Assembly (NCBI RefSeq): GCF_000724625.1
Contig: NZ_CP007139.1
Span: 1,736,001 to 1,800,000 of the forward strand
Reading direction: 5' to 3'
Length of the DNA: 64,000 bases
From: Fimbriimonas ginsengisoli Gsoil 348
GTDB taxonomy: Bacteria; Armatimonadota; Fimbriimonadia; Fimbriimonadales; Fimbriimonadaceae
Under the pieces are notes generated by a model that had not been told where the DNA came from, made no database searches, and saw only the letters and a list, made by a program, of their open reading frames with translations. The position numbers were made by a program, and so were the translations under genes. Of the stretch, positions 8,319 to 15,910 are shown piece after piece. Within the stretch, counting starts at the first letter, position 1; the number at the start of each line of letters is the position of its first letter.

Positions 8319-10241
8319 TTACTTCGTGCCGGTCGCGGCTTCGAAGCCGCTGAGGAAGTCGTCGCCCATTAGCTTCTTCACGATCGAGAGCTGGTTGACC
8401 GCGTACTTGCGGGCTCGCGGCGGGATGTAGCGGGTGTCGATCGGTTCGTAGCTGAACTTGGGACCGCCGGCCGTCCAGTCGGCGAGGGTGGTTCGGAGCC
8501 AGTTGGTGTCGTCCCGAGCCGGGGTGTCCATCTTGAAGTGGGCGCCGCGCGACTCGTCGCGGGCGATGGCGCCGCCCACGATCGCCTTCGACTGCTCAAT
8601 CATGTTGACCACCGCGCGGGCGAACGGAACGGCTTGGTTGTTCCAGCCCGAGTCGTCGATCATGTCGCACTGGTGAGCGCGAGCCGCCAGCTCGTCGAGC
8701 TTCGCTTGGGCCGAAATAAGGTCTTTCTGCACGCGCCAGATGCCGCAGTTGTTCCACATCACCTCGGCCAGTTCGGCATGGAGCCGGTAAGGGTTCTCGC
8801 TTCCGTTGCTCGACTTGAGGTGGTCGTACTCGGCCTGGCGCTGCTTGCGCGCATCTTCCAGCATCGATCCCGAGGCGTCCTCGGAAGCCCCCTGAAGCGG
8901 GAGGTTCTGCATGTACGCCTGGATTCCCTGGGCGGCGATTTCCCCGCCGACGAGGCAGCTCAAGAGGGCGTTCGCACCGAGGCGGTTGGCGCCGTGGTAC
9001 TGATACTCGCACTCGCCCGCCGCGTACAGACCGGGCACGTTGGTCATCTGGTTCCGAGCGGAGTCGACGTCCCACGAGCCGTCGCCGTTCATTTCGTAGT
9101 CGACCCAAAGGCCGCCCATGGTGTAGTGGACGGCGGGGTAGATCCGCATCGGGTTCGCGATCGGGTCCTCGCGCATGAACTTCTCGTAGATCTCGAGAAC
9201 CCCTTCCAACTTGTCGTTGATCTGCTCGCGAGTGTAGGGACCGCCGCGGCTCTCGTGGAGTTGGGTGATGTCGAGGTACGCCTGCTGCTGGCCCCGGACC
9301 CCCTTGCCCATACGGCAGACGCAGTAGATGATGAAGCTGACGATGTCACGGGAGAGGAGATTGCCGTACTTGGGGTCCATCTCCTCGCACACGTACCAGC
9401 GGTCCGGTTCCGGGATGTCGGCGGCGTTCCTCGTGTCCATCGGGTTGCGCGGCACCCAGACCCGGCCCCCTTCGCCGCGGACCGACTCCGAGATGAGCCG
9501 GCACTTGTCTTCGCCGGGAATCGCGGTCGGGTGGATTTGCACCATCTCGGGGTTGCCGTAATGCACCCCCTGCTGATAACAGATCGAAACCGGCGCGCCG
9601 GTGTTGATGATCGAGTTGGTGCTGCGGCCGAAGATCAGGCCGTTGCCGCCGGTCGCGATGACGGCCGCGTCGCATGCGAACGCCTCGATCGACATCGTCC
9701 GCAGATTCTGCGCGGTGATGCCGCGGCAGGCGCCGTTGGAGTCCTTCACGATGCCGAGGAACTCCCATCCCTCGTACTTCTCCACCTGGCCGGTGGATTC
9801 CCAGCGGCGGACCTGCTCATCGAGCGCGTAAAGAAGCTGCTGGCCGGTCGTCGCGCCCGCGTAGGCGGTGCGGTGCTTGAGGGTGCCGCCGAACCGGCGG
9901 AACGAGAGGAGCCCTTCCGACGTGCGGTTGAACGGCACGCCCATCCGGTCGAGAAGGTAAATGATCGCGGGCGCCCGCTCGGCCATCCGCATGACCGGGG
10001 GCTGGTGGTTAAGGAAGTCGCCTCCTGTGATCGTGTCTTCGAAGTGGAGGTAGGGAGAGTCGCCCTCGCCGCGCAGGTTCACCGCGCCGTTGATGCCGCC
10101 TTGGGCGCACACCGAGTGCGACCGCTTTACCGGCACCAGGCTAAAGAGCTTGACCTTGTGCCCGGCTTCCGCCAACTTCATAGTGGCCATCAGCCCGGCA
10201 AGACCACCCCCGACGACGACGACCGTACGCTGCGCTGCCAT
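8319..10241 (-). CDS. sdhA: Succinate dehydrogenase/fumarate reductase flavoprotein subunit
   Basis: A 640-residue flavoprotein. VVVVGGGLAGLMATMKLAEAG is the N-terminal Rossmann FAD site. SHSVCAQGGING carries the His that binds FAD covalently. IHPTAIPG and the SVRGEGGR segment belong to the dicarboxylate active site. The length and the HRTAYAGATTGQQLL stretch fit the type B/E enzymes of Bacillus, Bacteroides and epsilonproteobacteria. It oxidises succinate to fumarate in the TCA cycle at the membrane. No sdhB or sdhC gene adjoins it. The gene is flanked by VapC upstream and a nucleotidyltransferase downstream, so the operon appears split. Confidence 0.95.
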   Translation of the reverse strand: MAAQRTVVVVGGGLAGLMATMKLAEAGHKVKLFSLVPVKRSHSVCAQGGINGAVNLRGEGDSPYLHFEDTITGGDFLNHQPPVMRMAERAPAIIYLLDRMGVPFNRTSEGLLSFRRFGGTLKHRTAYAGATTGQQLLYALDEQVRRWESTGQVEKYEGWEFLGIVKDSNGACRGITAQNLRTMSIEAFACDAAVIATGGNGLIFGRSTNSIINTGAPVSICYQQGVHYGNPEMVQIHPTAIPGEDKCRLISESVRGEGGRVWVPRNPMDTRNAADIPEPDRWYVCEEMDPKYGNLLSRDIVSFIIYCVCRMGKGVRGQQQAYLDITQLHESRGGPYTREQINDKLEGVLEIYEKFMREDPIANPMRIYPAVHYTMGGLWVDYEMNGDGSWDVDSARNQMTNVPGLYAAGECEYQYHGANRLGANALLSCLVGGEIAAQGIQAYMQNLPLQGASEDASGSMLEDARKQRQAEYDHLKSSNGSENPYRLHAELAEVMWNNCGIWRVQKDLISAQAKLDELAARAHQCDMIDDSGWNNQAVPFARAVVNMIEQSKAIVGGAIARDESRGAHFKMDTPARDDTNWLRTTLADWTAGGPKFSYEPIDTRYIPPRARKYAVNQLSIVKKLMGDDFLSGFEAATGTK

Positions 10242-10286
10242 ATCGTATTCGCCAGTTTACGCTCCGCAGCCGTTTCTATGCCGGGA

Positions 10287-10688
10287 TCAACCGAGCGTGG
10301 TCAGCCAAGGGAGCGCACGGAGCTTGGAGTCCGCCGTTGCAAGCGGAACCCGCAAGTGATAAGCAGTTGCCGCGATGAACCGGTCTGCGGGATCTTCGTG
10401 AGCGAAGGGGAGAGTCCGGGAGAGCAGCGCGATTTCTAAATCCAGGGGGATGACACGCATTGGAACCTGGCTCAGCCAGGACCGCACGGTTACTTCGGGC
10501 GAGAGAGAGGAAACGATCCGCCCACGTTGAATCGCTAGCAACGCTTCCCATATACTGACGGACGAAAGGGCAACGGTCCCCTTGAGCCTTTCAATCTCTC
10601 TCGCCAATTCGGGAGGCAAACGAGAGTCTCCTTTATGGAACCAAATCCACATGTGGGTATCTAGAACCACTCCTTCTCCACGCCCCAT
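10287..10688 (-). CDS. PIN-domain ribonuclease toxin (VapC-like)
   Basis: A 133-residue PIN domain. The acidic residues expected for metal binding are in VVLDTHMWIW, SSVSIWEALLA and AHEDPADRFIAATA, followed by ATADSKL. The intact set predicts an active endoribonuclease that cleaves tRNA or rRNA when free of antitoxin. The gene overlaps the end of the Phd-type antitoxin gene by 28 bases, so the two are translationally coupled as a type II toxin-antitoxin module. Confidence 0.88.
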   Translation of the reverse strand: MGRGEGVVLDTHMWIWFHKGDSRLPPELAREIERLKGTVALSSVSIWEALLAIQRGRIVSSLSPEVTVRSWLSQVPMRVIPLDLEIALLSRTLPFAHEDPADRFIAATAYHLRVPLATADSKLRALPWLTTLG

Positions 10689-10903
10689 TCCTCAGGACTG
10701 AGAAGCGGTTCCACGATGTCCCCTACGATTTGAAATTGATCCCGGAACTGTCCCGGTTTGTAAGAAGCCTCACTAGCCGCCGGTGTGACTGTTGCGAACG
10801 GCTTTCCCCGCTTTGTGAGCTCTATCGGTTCACCAGTTTTTTTTGACTCCTCCAGAAGCCGGAGGCAGTGCGCCTTGAACTCCGTCACTGAAATCGTCTT
10901 CAT
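10661..10903 (-). CDS. Phd/YefM-family antitoxin of the VapC pair
   Basis: An 80-residue antitoxin. MKTISVTEFKAHCLRLLEE is the Phd/YefM DNA-binding N-terminus, and ELTKRGKPFATVTP is the conserved beta strand. The tail (VEPLLSPEEWGVEKEWF) is the toxin-binding part. The start is supported by TAAAAT exactly six bases upstream, a layout seen at many starts in this window. It lies head to head with a second Phd gene, 62 bases away, and shares palindromic operator-like sites with it. Confidence 0.85.
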   Translation of the reverse strand: MKTISVTEFKAHCLRLLEESKKTGEPIELTKRGKPFATVTPAASEASYKPGQFRDQFQIVGDIVEPLLSPEEWGVEKEWF

Positions 10904-10965
10904 ATGGTCATTTTACATGACTATTCGTCAGGGGCTGTAACATATGACCGGTCATACTGACTGGT
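10904..10965. promoter_or_regulatory. Shared operator/promoter region of two divergent antitoxin genes
   Basis: Two palindromes with the same half-site GTCAT/ATGAC lie between the starts. One is GTCAT-N5-ATGAC at 10907-10921. The other is the perfect 14-bp TATGACCGGTCATA at 10943-10956. The left-hand promoter (TAAAAT complement, 10910-10915) overlaps the first palindrome, and the right-hand one (CATACT, 10953-10958) overlaps the second. Phd-family antitoxins typically repress their own operon by binding such sites, so each protein may bind both. Confidence 0.7.
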
Positions 10966-11181
10966 ATGAGAACGATCACGGCAACCGAATTCAAAGCGAA
11001 GTGCCTGGAGATCTTGGATCACGTTCCTCAGGAGGGAATCAAGGTGACCAAGCGCGGCAAACCCGTGGCGCGGATCTACCCTGAGAACAACGGCATCATG
11101 GATCTTTGCGGATCGGCGCCGGGAATTTACGTAGGAGGCGACATCCTTAGCACGGGCGAGAAGTGGGATGCTGAATCTTGA
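10966..11181 (+). CDS. Second Phd-family antitoxin (toxin partner broken)
   Basis: A 71-residue antitoxin. MRTITATEFKAKCLEILDH and IKVTKRGKPVARIYP match the Phd/YefM fold and resemble the divergent neighbour. Its tail GGDILSTGEKWDAES is of the usual VapB toxin-binding type. CATACT lies seven bases before the start. The expected toxin gene overlaps its end at 11168 but stops after 36 codons, so this antitoxin now appears orphaned. It could still act as a repressor on the shared operators. Confidence 0.8.
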   Translation: MRTITATEFKAKCLEILDHVPQEGIKVTKRGKPVARIYPENNGIMDLCGSAPGIYVGGDILSTGEKWDAES

Positions 11182-11278
11182 TACGAACATTCTGACCGAC
11201 GCCGTGCACCGGCCGCCTTCGCTCACGCGGGATGCAAAGCCTAGAGCGTCCACCGTGGTTCCGCTTGCGCTACGGTAG
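11168..11278 (+). pseudogene. Truncated VapC toxin remnant
   Basis: An ATG at 11168 overlaps the antitoxin end by 14 bases, the usual VapBC arrangement. It opens with MLNLDTNILTDAV, matching the first strand of PIN toxins including the first catalytic Asp. After about 20 residues the similarity fades, and a TAG at 11276 ends the frame after 36 codons. The remaining acidic residues of a PIN domain are missing. I read it as a decayed toxin gene. Confidence 0.7.
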
Positions 11279-11328
11279 CAGTCTCCGCGGGCCAACAAGT
11301 CGCCGCTACGGACGGCTAAACTGCCTTC

Positions 11329-11724
11329 ATGGATGCTGCCGAACTGCTTCTCCGCCACCTTTCGCTCGTGGGACGGGCCGCTACCGCGGAGGAGTTGGAG
11401 ATCTATGCCGCCGACGTCGTGGCGGAATTCCCGTACGCGCCGGAGGATCACACGCGAAGGCTAGAAGGACCGGCAGCGATCGCTCAGTTCCTCGAGAACA
11501 TTGGGAAGTTCGCCGAAGGGTTCCGCCTCGGAGACCCGGCGATCCACCCCACCGCCGACGGCTGCATCGCGGAATACCATGGCGACGCGGTGTTCAAGTC
11601 CACCGGCCGCCCGTACTCGCAGGACTACATCTCGGTCATCCGAGTGGAGAGCGGTCGAATCGCCGGCATTCGCGAATACTACGATCCACTTAGAGTGTTG
11701 CGCGCGATGGGCGAGATTGATTAG
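11329..11724 (+). CDS. SnoaL/NTF2-like protein
   Basis: A 131-residue cone-shaped NTF2-like domain: an N-terminal helix pair (AAELLLRHLSLV and AEELEIYAADVVAEFPYAP), the GPAAIAQFLENI helix, then strands ending in YSQDYISVIRVESGRIAGIREYYDP. The closing R-x-Y-Y-D is typical of SnoaL-like polyketide cyclases and limonene-epoxide-hydrolase relatives. No substrate can be inferred. The start is well supported by TAAACT six bases upstream (11317-11322). Confidence 0.8.
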   Translation: MDAAELLLRHLSLVGRAATAEELEIYAADVVAEFPYAPEDHTRRLEGPAAIAQFLENIGKFAEGFRLGDPAIHPTADGCIAEYHGDAVFKSTGRPYSQDYISVIRVESGRIAGIREYYDPLRVLRAMGEID

Positions 11725-12043
11725 GCGACCATCACACGCTGATCGCTCAAGGTTGGAACGATTCTAATGTCCGACGAATCGAGGGCCATACCGACTCGCA
11801 AATTCCATAAGCATTGAAGGTCACTGGCTGCTCGCTCCACGCTTCTTTACTCGATGGAAGATCACGCCGTAGAAAGTGGGCAGCACTCCGAGACCGGCAA
11901 TATTCGACACTTCTGGATACTTTCTCACCTCCGCCATCGAACCCATTTTTGCAGATCCTTGATCGCCGGTTACGAAGCGCTCATCCGAATCTCAGCAAGA
12001 ATTTGCCTTGGGATAGCAATTGCGGTTTGTTATCATGGACTCG
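11725..12043. other. Gene-free stretch
   Basis: About 320 bases with no frame that I would defend as a gene on either strand and no strong repeat. The only landmark is the TATCAT hexamer at 12031-12036 that serves the next gene. Scattered short open frames here have no recognisable composition or motif. Confidence 0.5.
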
Positions 12044-12289
12044 ATGGCACAACACATCGAGGTGCAGGTGCTCGACCGACATGGGCAACCTGTCAATAAT
12101 GAGCGGGTCTCTATTTTCGCGACCCATATCGCCGCGACGGGCGGGATTCCGGATCAGTGGACCGATACCGCCGGGGTGGCCCGATTCGACTTGGAGATCG
12201 AGGCAACCGAAGAAGTCATTCTCTACGTGAAGGGACGCGAGCGAGTCCCCCGGGCCCCTCTCAAACCCCAGTACCGAGTCGTTACCTAG
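12044..12289 (+). CDS. Small beta-sandwich-like hypothetical protein
   Basis: An 81-residue protein starting MAQHIEVQVLDRHGQPV. The pattern VLDRHGQPVNNERVSIF followed by TDTAGVARFDLEI resembles a single carboxypeptidase-regulatory or Ig-like fold, as in proteins where D-x-x-G-x-x-V precedes a T-x-x-x-G-x-x-x-F strand. No signal peptide is visible. I chose ATG 12044 because TATCAT lies exactly seven bases before it; ATGs at 12020 and 12035 would place that hexamer inside the gene. Its stop interlocks with the VOC gene stop in CTAG. Confidence 0.6.
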   Translation: MAQHIEVQVLDRHGQPVNNERVSIFATHIAATGGIPDQWTDTAGVARFDLEIEATEEVILYVKGRERVPRAPLKPQYRVVT

Positions 12290-12690
12290 GCAGGATCGGG
12301 CGACCACCATTCGAGCAAATTGCCGTCCGGGTCATAGAAGTAGTACGACTTGGCGGACATCCACTCGAAATAAGTAGGGCCGTATACCGTCACGCCCCTC
12401 TCCCGCACGTGGGCGACCGCCTCCTCTAACCGGTCCCGGGTGACTTCGAAGGCGTAATGGAGCCGGCCAAAGCGCCCGCCTTCCGGTAGCGGCGAGTGCT
12501 CCTCGAAGAGCAGTTTGCCCCGCCGCAAGGCAACCCGCGGGGACGCTTCGGGAGGGCCGGACCAAAACCATGCCCAATCTTCGCTTGCTGGCGACATCGG
12601 GGTCAGGCCGACCACGTCTCTATAGAATGCCGCGGCTTTCGTCACATCGTCGACGATGAGGACGATTTCGGCGATGCCTTGGCTGAACAT
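12286..12690 (-). CDS. VOC-family (glyoxalase/bleomycin-resistance fold) protein
   Basis: A 134-residue protein with the vicinal-oxygen-chelate fold in two babbb halves: AEIVLIVDDVTKAAAFYRDVVGL at the front (18 residues of it diagnostic) and LHYAFEV...YFYDPDGNLLEWW at the end. His and Glu in the usual metal-ligand places (LHYAFEV and LLEW) are present. It could be a dioxygenase, an epimerase or a resistance protein. Only five bases separate it from the OstA-like gene upstream, so the two are probably co-transcribed. Confidence 0.8.
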   Translation of the reverse strand: MFSQGIAEIVLIVDDVTKAAAFYRDVVGLTPMSPASEDWAWFWSGPPEASPRVALRRGKLLFEEHSPLPEGGRFGRLHYAFEVTRDRLEEAVAHVRERGVTVYGPTYFEWMSAKSYYFYDPDGNLLEWWSPDPA

Positions 12691-12695
12691 GCAAG

Positions 12696-14162
12696 TTATC
12701 GGACTTTGCCGCCGCCGGTCTTCTTCGGGTCGCCGCCCCCGGTTTTGGGCGGGTCGACTTTCTTGGGCGGATCGGTCGGCGGCGGAGTCGTGCCGCCATC
12801 CTTGGTCTCGTCGTCGAAGGTGGTGAAGGTGCCGACGAACCCGGAGCCAGTGAACGAATCGTCGTCTTCGACGGTGGAGACCTCCATCCAGTCGGAGGAG
12901 ACGTTGTCACCCACGGAGTCCTTCATGCGAGTATCTTTCAGCGCCTTGGTGCTCACCATCTTGAGGAGCTCTTTCTCTCCGTCGTAGTAGGCCACGTTCG
13001 TCCAGAGGTGACGCCAGCGCCCTTCCGGCAGCTCTTGCCGACCCTGCGGCGAGCCGGTGATGACGGCGCGGCGGGCGCCCTTGCCGTACCAATACTCGAT
13101 CTTTGCCGAGACCATGACGGTGGGGAAGTCGCGAATCGTCTTGGTATCTCTAACCTGCTCGATCTGCTTCTTCTCGGCCTCGGTCGGCTTCTTCTTGGGT
13201 GGTTCGGGCTTCACCTGATCCGGGTTGAGCGGCTGGAAGGCGGGAAGCGGCTCGACCTTCGGTTTGCCGTCTTGATCCTTCTTCGGCTTGACGTACATCA
13301 ACACGTTGCCGATCATTTCGATCCGCTTCTCTTTCCGGTAGACCACGCATTGGTCGGCAACCAAGTCCGCTTTGGCCGAGAAATATTGGACTCTGCCGGT
13401 AGCGGTCAGCACGTCGGTCTTGCGGTCGTGGACGACTTTCGGAGCGATCAGGATCACCTCGTCGTCGGCCGCGATCGCATTGGTGTAGGTAGCGATTTGC
13501 TGGTTCTTGCCGGAATAGGAAATCGTCTGACCTTGAATCTCCCATGTCCTCGGCTTGCTCTGGTCCTCCTGCCCTTGGAGGTCCAACGCCAGCGCGCCTT
13601 TCCAATACACCGGCCCCGCCGTGAACGCCTCGGAATCGATACGGTAGTCGATATTCTTTGCCCGGATCGCGCCACCCTTGAGTTTTCCGCTCACGTCGCC
13701 CCGCACGAGCAGGGAGCTGACCAATCCGTTGTATTCGAACGCGTTTGAAGAAAGGTCGAGCTCTTTGTTGCGGACGCGCACGCCGCCATCCGCCTTTAGC
13801 TGCTTGAGGACGTCGATGAATTTGGCGTGGTGGGCGGTGTATTGAAAGGTCCCTTCTTTGCCGCGGTACACCGCGTCCCGGATTCCAGAAAGCTCGAACG
13901 TATGCCGGTCCGCGGCGAGATCCACGTGGTCGCATTTGGCGTAAGTGACGAGCCCGTTTTTGTCGAAGTGCTTGATCTGCACCCCCTGCATCCGCATCAT
14001 CGTGCCCGACTCCACGAAATCTTGGTTCTTGAGCGATCCGAGCGGGTCCGATCCGGCAAACTCGCGCATATACCGGACGGTGGCCGGGGTTACGGCGATC
14101 AGCCCCGCGAGCAAGATCAGGTTTCGGGCGAGCCGGAGATTGGGTGAGAGGGGACGTGCCAT
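12696..14162 (-). CDS. OstA/LptA-LptC-like envelope protein
   Basis: A 488-residue protein with a single N-terminal membrane anchor (LARNLILLAGLIAVTPATV). Repeated beta-strand pairs of the OstA/LptA jellyroll type follow: GVQIKHFDKNGLVTYAKCD, then DDEVILIAPKVVHDRKTDVL and GRVQYFSAKADLVADQCVV. The C-terminal 60 residues are a Pro/Gly/Lys-rich tail. LptC-like anchoring plus LptA-like repeats suggest a role in carrying lipopolysaccharide or another amphiphile to the outer membrane. It follows a methyltransferase gene by 95 bases. Confidence 0.7.
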   Translation of the reverse strand: MARPLSPNLRLARNLILLAGLIAVTPATVRYMREFAGSDPLGSLKNQDFVESGTMMRMQGVQIKHFDKNGLVTYAKCDHVDLAADRHTFELSGIRDAVYRGKEGTFQYTAHHAKFIDVLKQLKADGGVRVRNKELDLSSNAFEYNGLVSSLLVRGDVSGKLKGGAIRAKNIDYRIDSEAFTAGPVYWKGALALDLQGQEDQSKPRTWEIQGQTISYSGKNQQIATYTNAIAADDEVILIAPKVVHDRKTDVLTATGRVQYFSAKADLVADQCVVYRKEKRIEMIGNVLMYVKPKKDQDGKPKVEPLPAFQPLNPDQVKPEPPKKKPTEAEKKQIEQVRDTKTIRDFPTVMVSAKIEYWYGKGARRAVITGSPQGRQELPEGRWRHLWTNVAYYDGEKELLKMVSTKALKDTRMKDSVGDNVSSDWMEVSTVEDDDSFTGSGFVGTFTTFDDETKDGGTTPPPTDPPKKVDPPKTGGGDPKKTGGGKVR

Positions 14163-14257
14163 GGACTTCGTTTCTAGGAGGTTACTACGCCTAAGTTTGA
14201 TCCCTCACATCGAATCAACACCGTATCGAAAATCCTCGTTCCATTGGCACAGGCCGA

Positions 14258-14974
14258 CTACTTGCGCGCGGAGACTTGGCGTGAGGGGGTGACGAACAGA
14301 AAGTTCGGCCCCGAAAGCTGCACGTCTTGCATCCGGGCTTCCCGCAGAACGTCTGCGTAGAAGCCAACGGAACCGATGTCGACGATGAGCACTTTGCCCC
14401 CGGGCTTGAGAACTCGCACCGCTTCGAGCAGCGCCTGCCTGCGCTGTTCCTTCTGGGGCAGATTGTGGATGGCCCAACTCGATACCACGCAGTCGAAGCT
14501 GTCCGGTTCGAACGGCAGCTCGAGCATGTTGCCGGTGTGGAGCTCGACCCGTTCTTCCACCCGCTCGGCGCGGGCGTTGTACAGCGTCTCTTTGCGATCA
14601 TTTCCCGACTGGTCGACCTTACGCCACAGGTCCACCCCGACTGCGCGACCGCTTTTCAGCTTCTTCGCCACCCCGATGAGAAGCAGCCCGCGGCCGCAAC
14701 CGATGTCGAGCACCCGCTCGCTGCCGGTCAGTCCTAAGCTCTCCACGAGCCGGTCGCGCATCGCGATCTTGCCGAACCTGCTTCCTGACCACATCACCGC
14801 CGCCGTACCCGCCATCGAAATGCCGGCCCAGAGAAACGGCGCGAAGAAACCGCTCCGCGATCCTAGGAAGATAGCGAGTACGATCAGCACCCCGCCAATC
14901 GCCGCGAGGTTCCGCACAACCACGGGCGCGTCGATGCCGTAATTCGGTTTCATGGCAAATTGAGGACGCGTCAC
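14258..14974 (-). CDS. Membrane-anchored class I SAM methyltransferase
   Basis: A 238-residue protein. Two hydrophobic helices (LAAIGGVLIVLAIFLG and FFAPFLWAGISMAGTAAVM) precede a Rossmann methyltransferase domain with motif I VLDIGCGRGLLL, motif II acidic GVDLW, motif IV FDCVVSSWAIHNL and motif VI LKPGGKVLIVDIG. Small-molecule methylation at the membrane is likely; the substrate is unknown. The frame opens at GTG 14974, and an internal ATG at 14953 is possible. Confidence 0.82.
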   Translation of the reverse strand: MTRPQFAMKPNYGIDAPVVVRNLAAIGGVLIVLAIFLGSRSGFFAPFLWAGISMAGTAAVMWSGSRFGKIAMRDRLVESLGLTGSERVLDIGCGRGLLLIGVAKKLKSGRAVGVDLWRKVDQSGNDRKETLYNARAERVEERVELHTGNMLELPFEPDSFDCVVSSWAIHNLPQKEQRRQALLEAVRVLKPGGKVLIVDIGSVGFYADVLREARMQDVQLSGPNFLFVTPSRQVSARK

Positions 14975-15006
14975 CCCCGGCCATCGTTGCGCGTATCATG
15001 CCTCTG

Positions 15007-15816
15007 ATGGTTCGCCGAGCACTGGTCGAGAAGGCTCCCGAGGTAATCGAGGGGTTTCGCATGCGGGGCACCGAAGTGTCGCGGTTGGAAGCATTCGCCG
15101 ACTGCGTTTTCGGTTTCGGCATCACCCTGCTGGTCGTCAACATCGACACGCCGAAAGACTTCGCCCACCTGATGATCGCGATGCGCGGCTTGGTTGCGTT
15201 CGGTCTGTGCTTCGCCGTCTTTTACGGCGTTTGGTCTCGACACTACACCTACTGCCGCCGTTACGGTCTGGAAGACGCACCGGTGAGGTTCTTGACCGTC
15301 GTGATGCTCTTCGTTGTTTTGGCTTATCTGTACCCACTTCGCTTTCTAACCTTGGTGTTCGTAACCGGGGTGCTCGGGATCAAGAACGTGGGGTGGACTC
15401 CCGCCGTGGGGAACGACATCAATGCAAATTTGGGAAACCTTTTCATTGTCTATGGGGTGGGAGTTGCCGCGATACAACTGGTCTTCAGCGCTCTCTATGG
15501 GCACGCTTACCAGCAACGAGACAAGCTCAAGCTAGACGAGATCGAGATTCTCGATACTCGCTGGTGGACGCGTGAGCAACTGGCTTATCTGCTTATTCCC
15601 CTCCTCTCCATCTCCATCGTGGAATTTCTGCCGTACCGAATGATCGGCTTGGCAGGCTGGATTTATTTTGGAATGGGGTTCATCGGTTGGATCCATGGAT
15701 CGATGCACGGTAAGCGCCACCGCGCATTGGTCGAAAAAATGGAAGCCGAAGGTCGGCTCTCGGAAGACCAGTTGTCCACCGAAAACGACCTCGTCGAAGT
15801 ACCTCCCCCGGCGTAG
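15007..15816 (+). CDS. TMEM175-family (DUF1211) membrane protein, putative K+ channel
   Basis: A 269-residue integral membrane protein with about six helices. The first carries SRLEAFADCVFGFGITLLV, corresponding to the R-x3-F-S-D motif of TMEM175 channels with FSD changed to FAD. The family conducts potassium, so that is the likely role, though the altered Ser position may affect gating or selectivity. Its charged C-terminal tail is cytoplasmic. ATG 15007 is preferred over 14998 because TATCAT (14994-14999) is seven bases upstream. Confidence 0.75.
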   Translation: MVRRALVEKAPEVIEGFRMRGTEVSRLEAFADCVFGFGITLLVVNIDTPKDFAHLMIAMRGLVAFGLCFAVFYGVWSRHYTYCRRYGLEDAPVRFLTVVMLFVVLAYLYPLRFLTLVFVTGVLGIKNVGWTPAVGNDINANLGNLFIVYGVGVAAIQLVFSALYGHAYQQRDKLKLDEIEILDTRWWTREQLAYLLIPLLSISIVEFLPYRMIGLAGWIYFGMGFIGWIHGSMHGKRHRALVEKMEAEGRLSEDQLSTENDLVEVPPPA

Positions 15817-15835
15817 GGTCAGGTTCTTTGGGAGT

Positions 15836-15880
15836 GCGCGAAGCCCTTCGCGCTTTCCCCCCCGCGCGGAGCGCGCTCGG
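15836..15880. repeat. GC-rich hairpins before the M1 peptidase gene
   Basis: GCGCGAAG (15836-15843) pairs with CTTCGCGC (15846-15853) across a two-base loop, and GCGCGGAGCGCGC follows at 15864-15876. Related GCGCGAG/CTCGCGC hairpins occur near 63700. They lie 20 bases past the TMEM175 stop and may act as a terminator or repeat module. A nearby GGAGGCTACATAG (15890-15902) recurs almost exactly at about 55337-55349. Confidence 0.6.
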
Positions 15881-15910
15881 CCACCGGCTAGGAGGCTACA
15901 TAGCGCTATC

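Noticed and set aside
8538-10439. A 633-codon open frame antisense to sdhA, and a 366-codon one antisense to the MFS gene (3759-4859)
   Set aside because: Both are complementary-strand shadows in high-GC coding DNA. Their translations are rich in Arg/Val/Ala/Gly with no motif, and the sense genes have complete catalytic signatures.
11814-12230. Open frame of 138 codons before and across the small beta-sandwich gene
   Set aside because: It overlaps the better-supported gene at 12044 in another frame, has no motif and no start signal.
4940-12289. Interlocked stop codons TTAA (4940-4943) and CTAG (12286-12289) at convergent gene pairs as a special signal
   Set aside because: Short stop-codon overlaps are a normal outcome for tightly packed convergent genes. 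Two cases are too few to argue for function.
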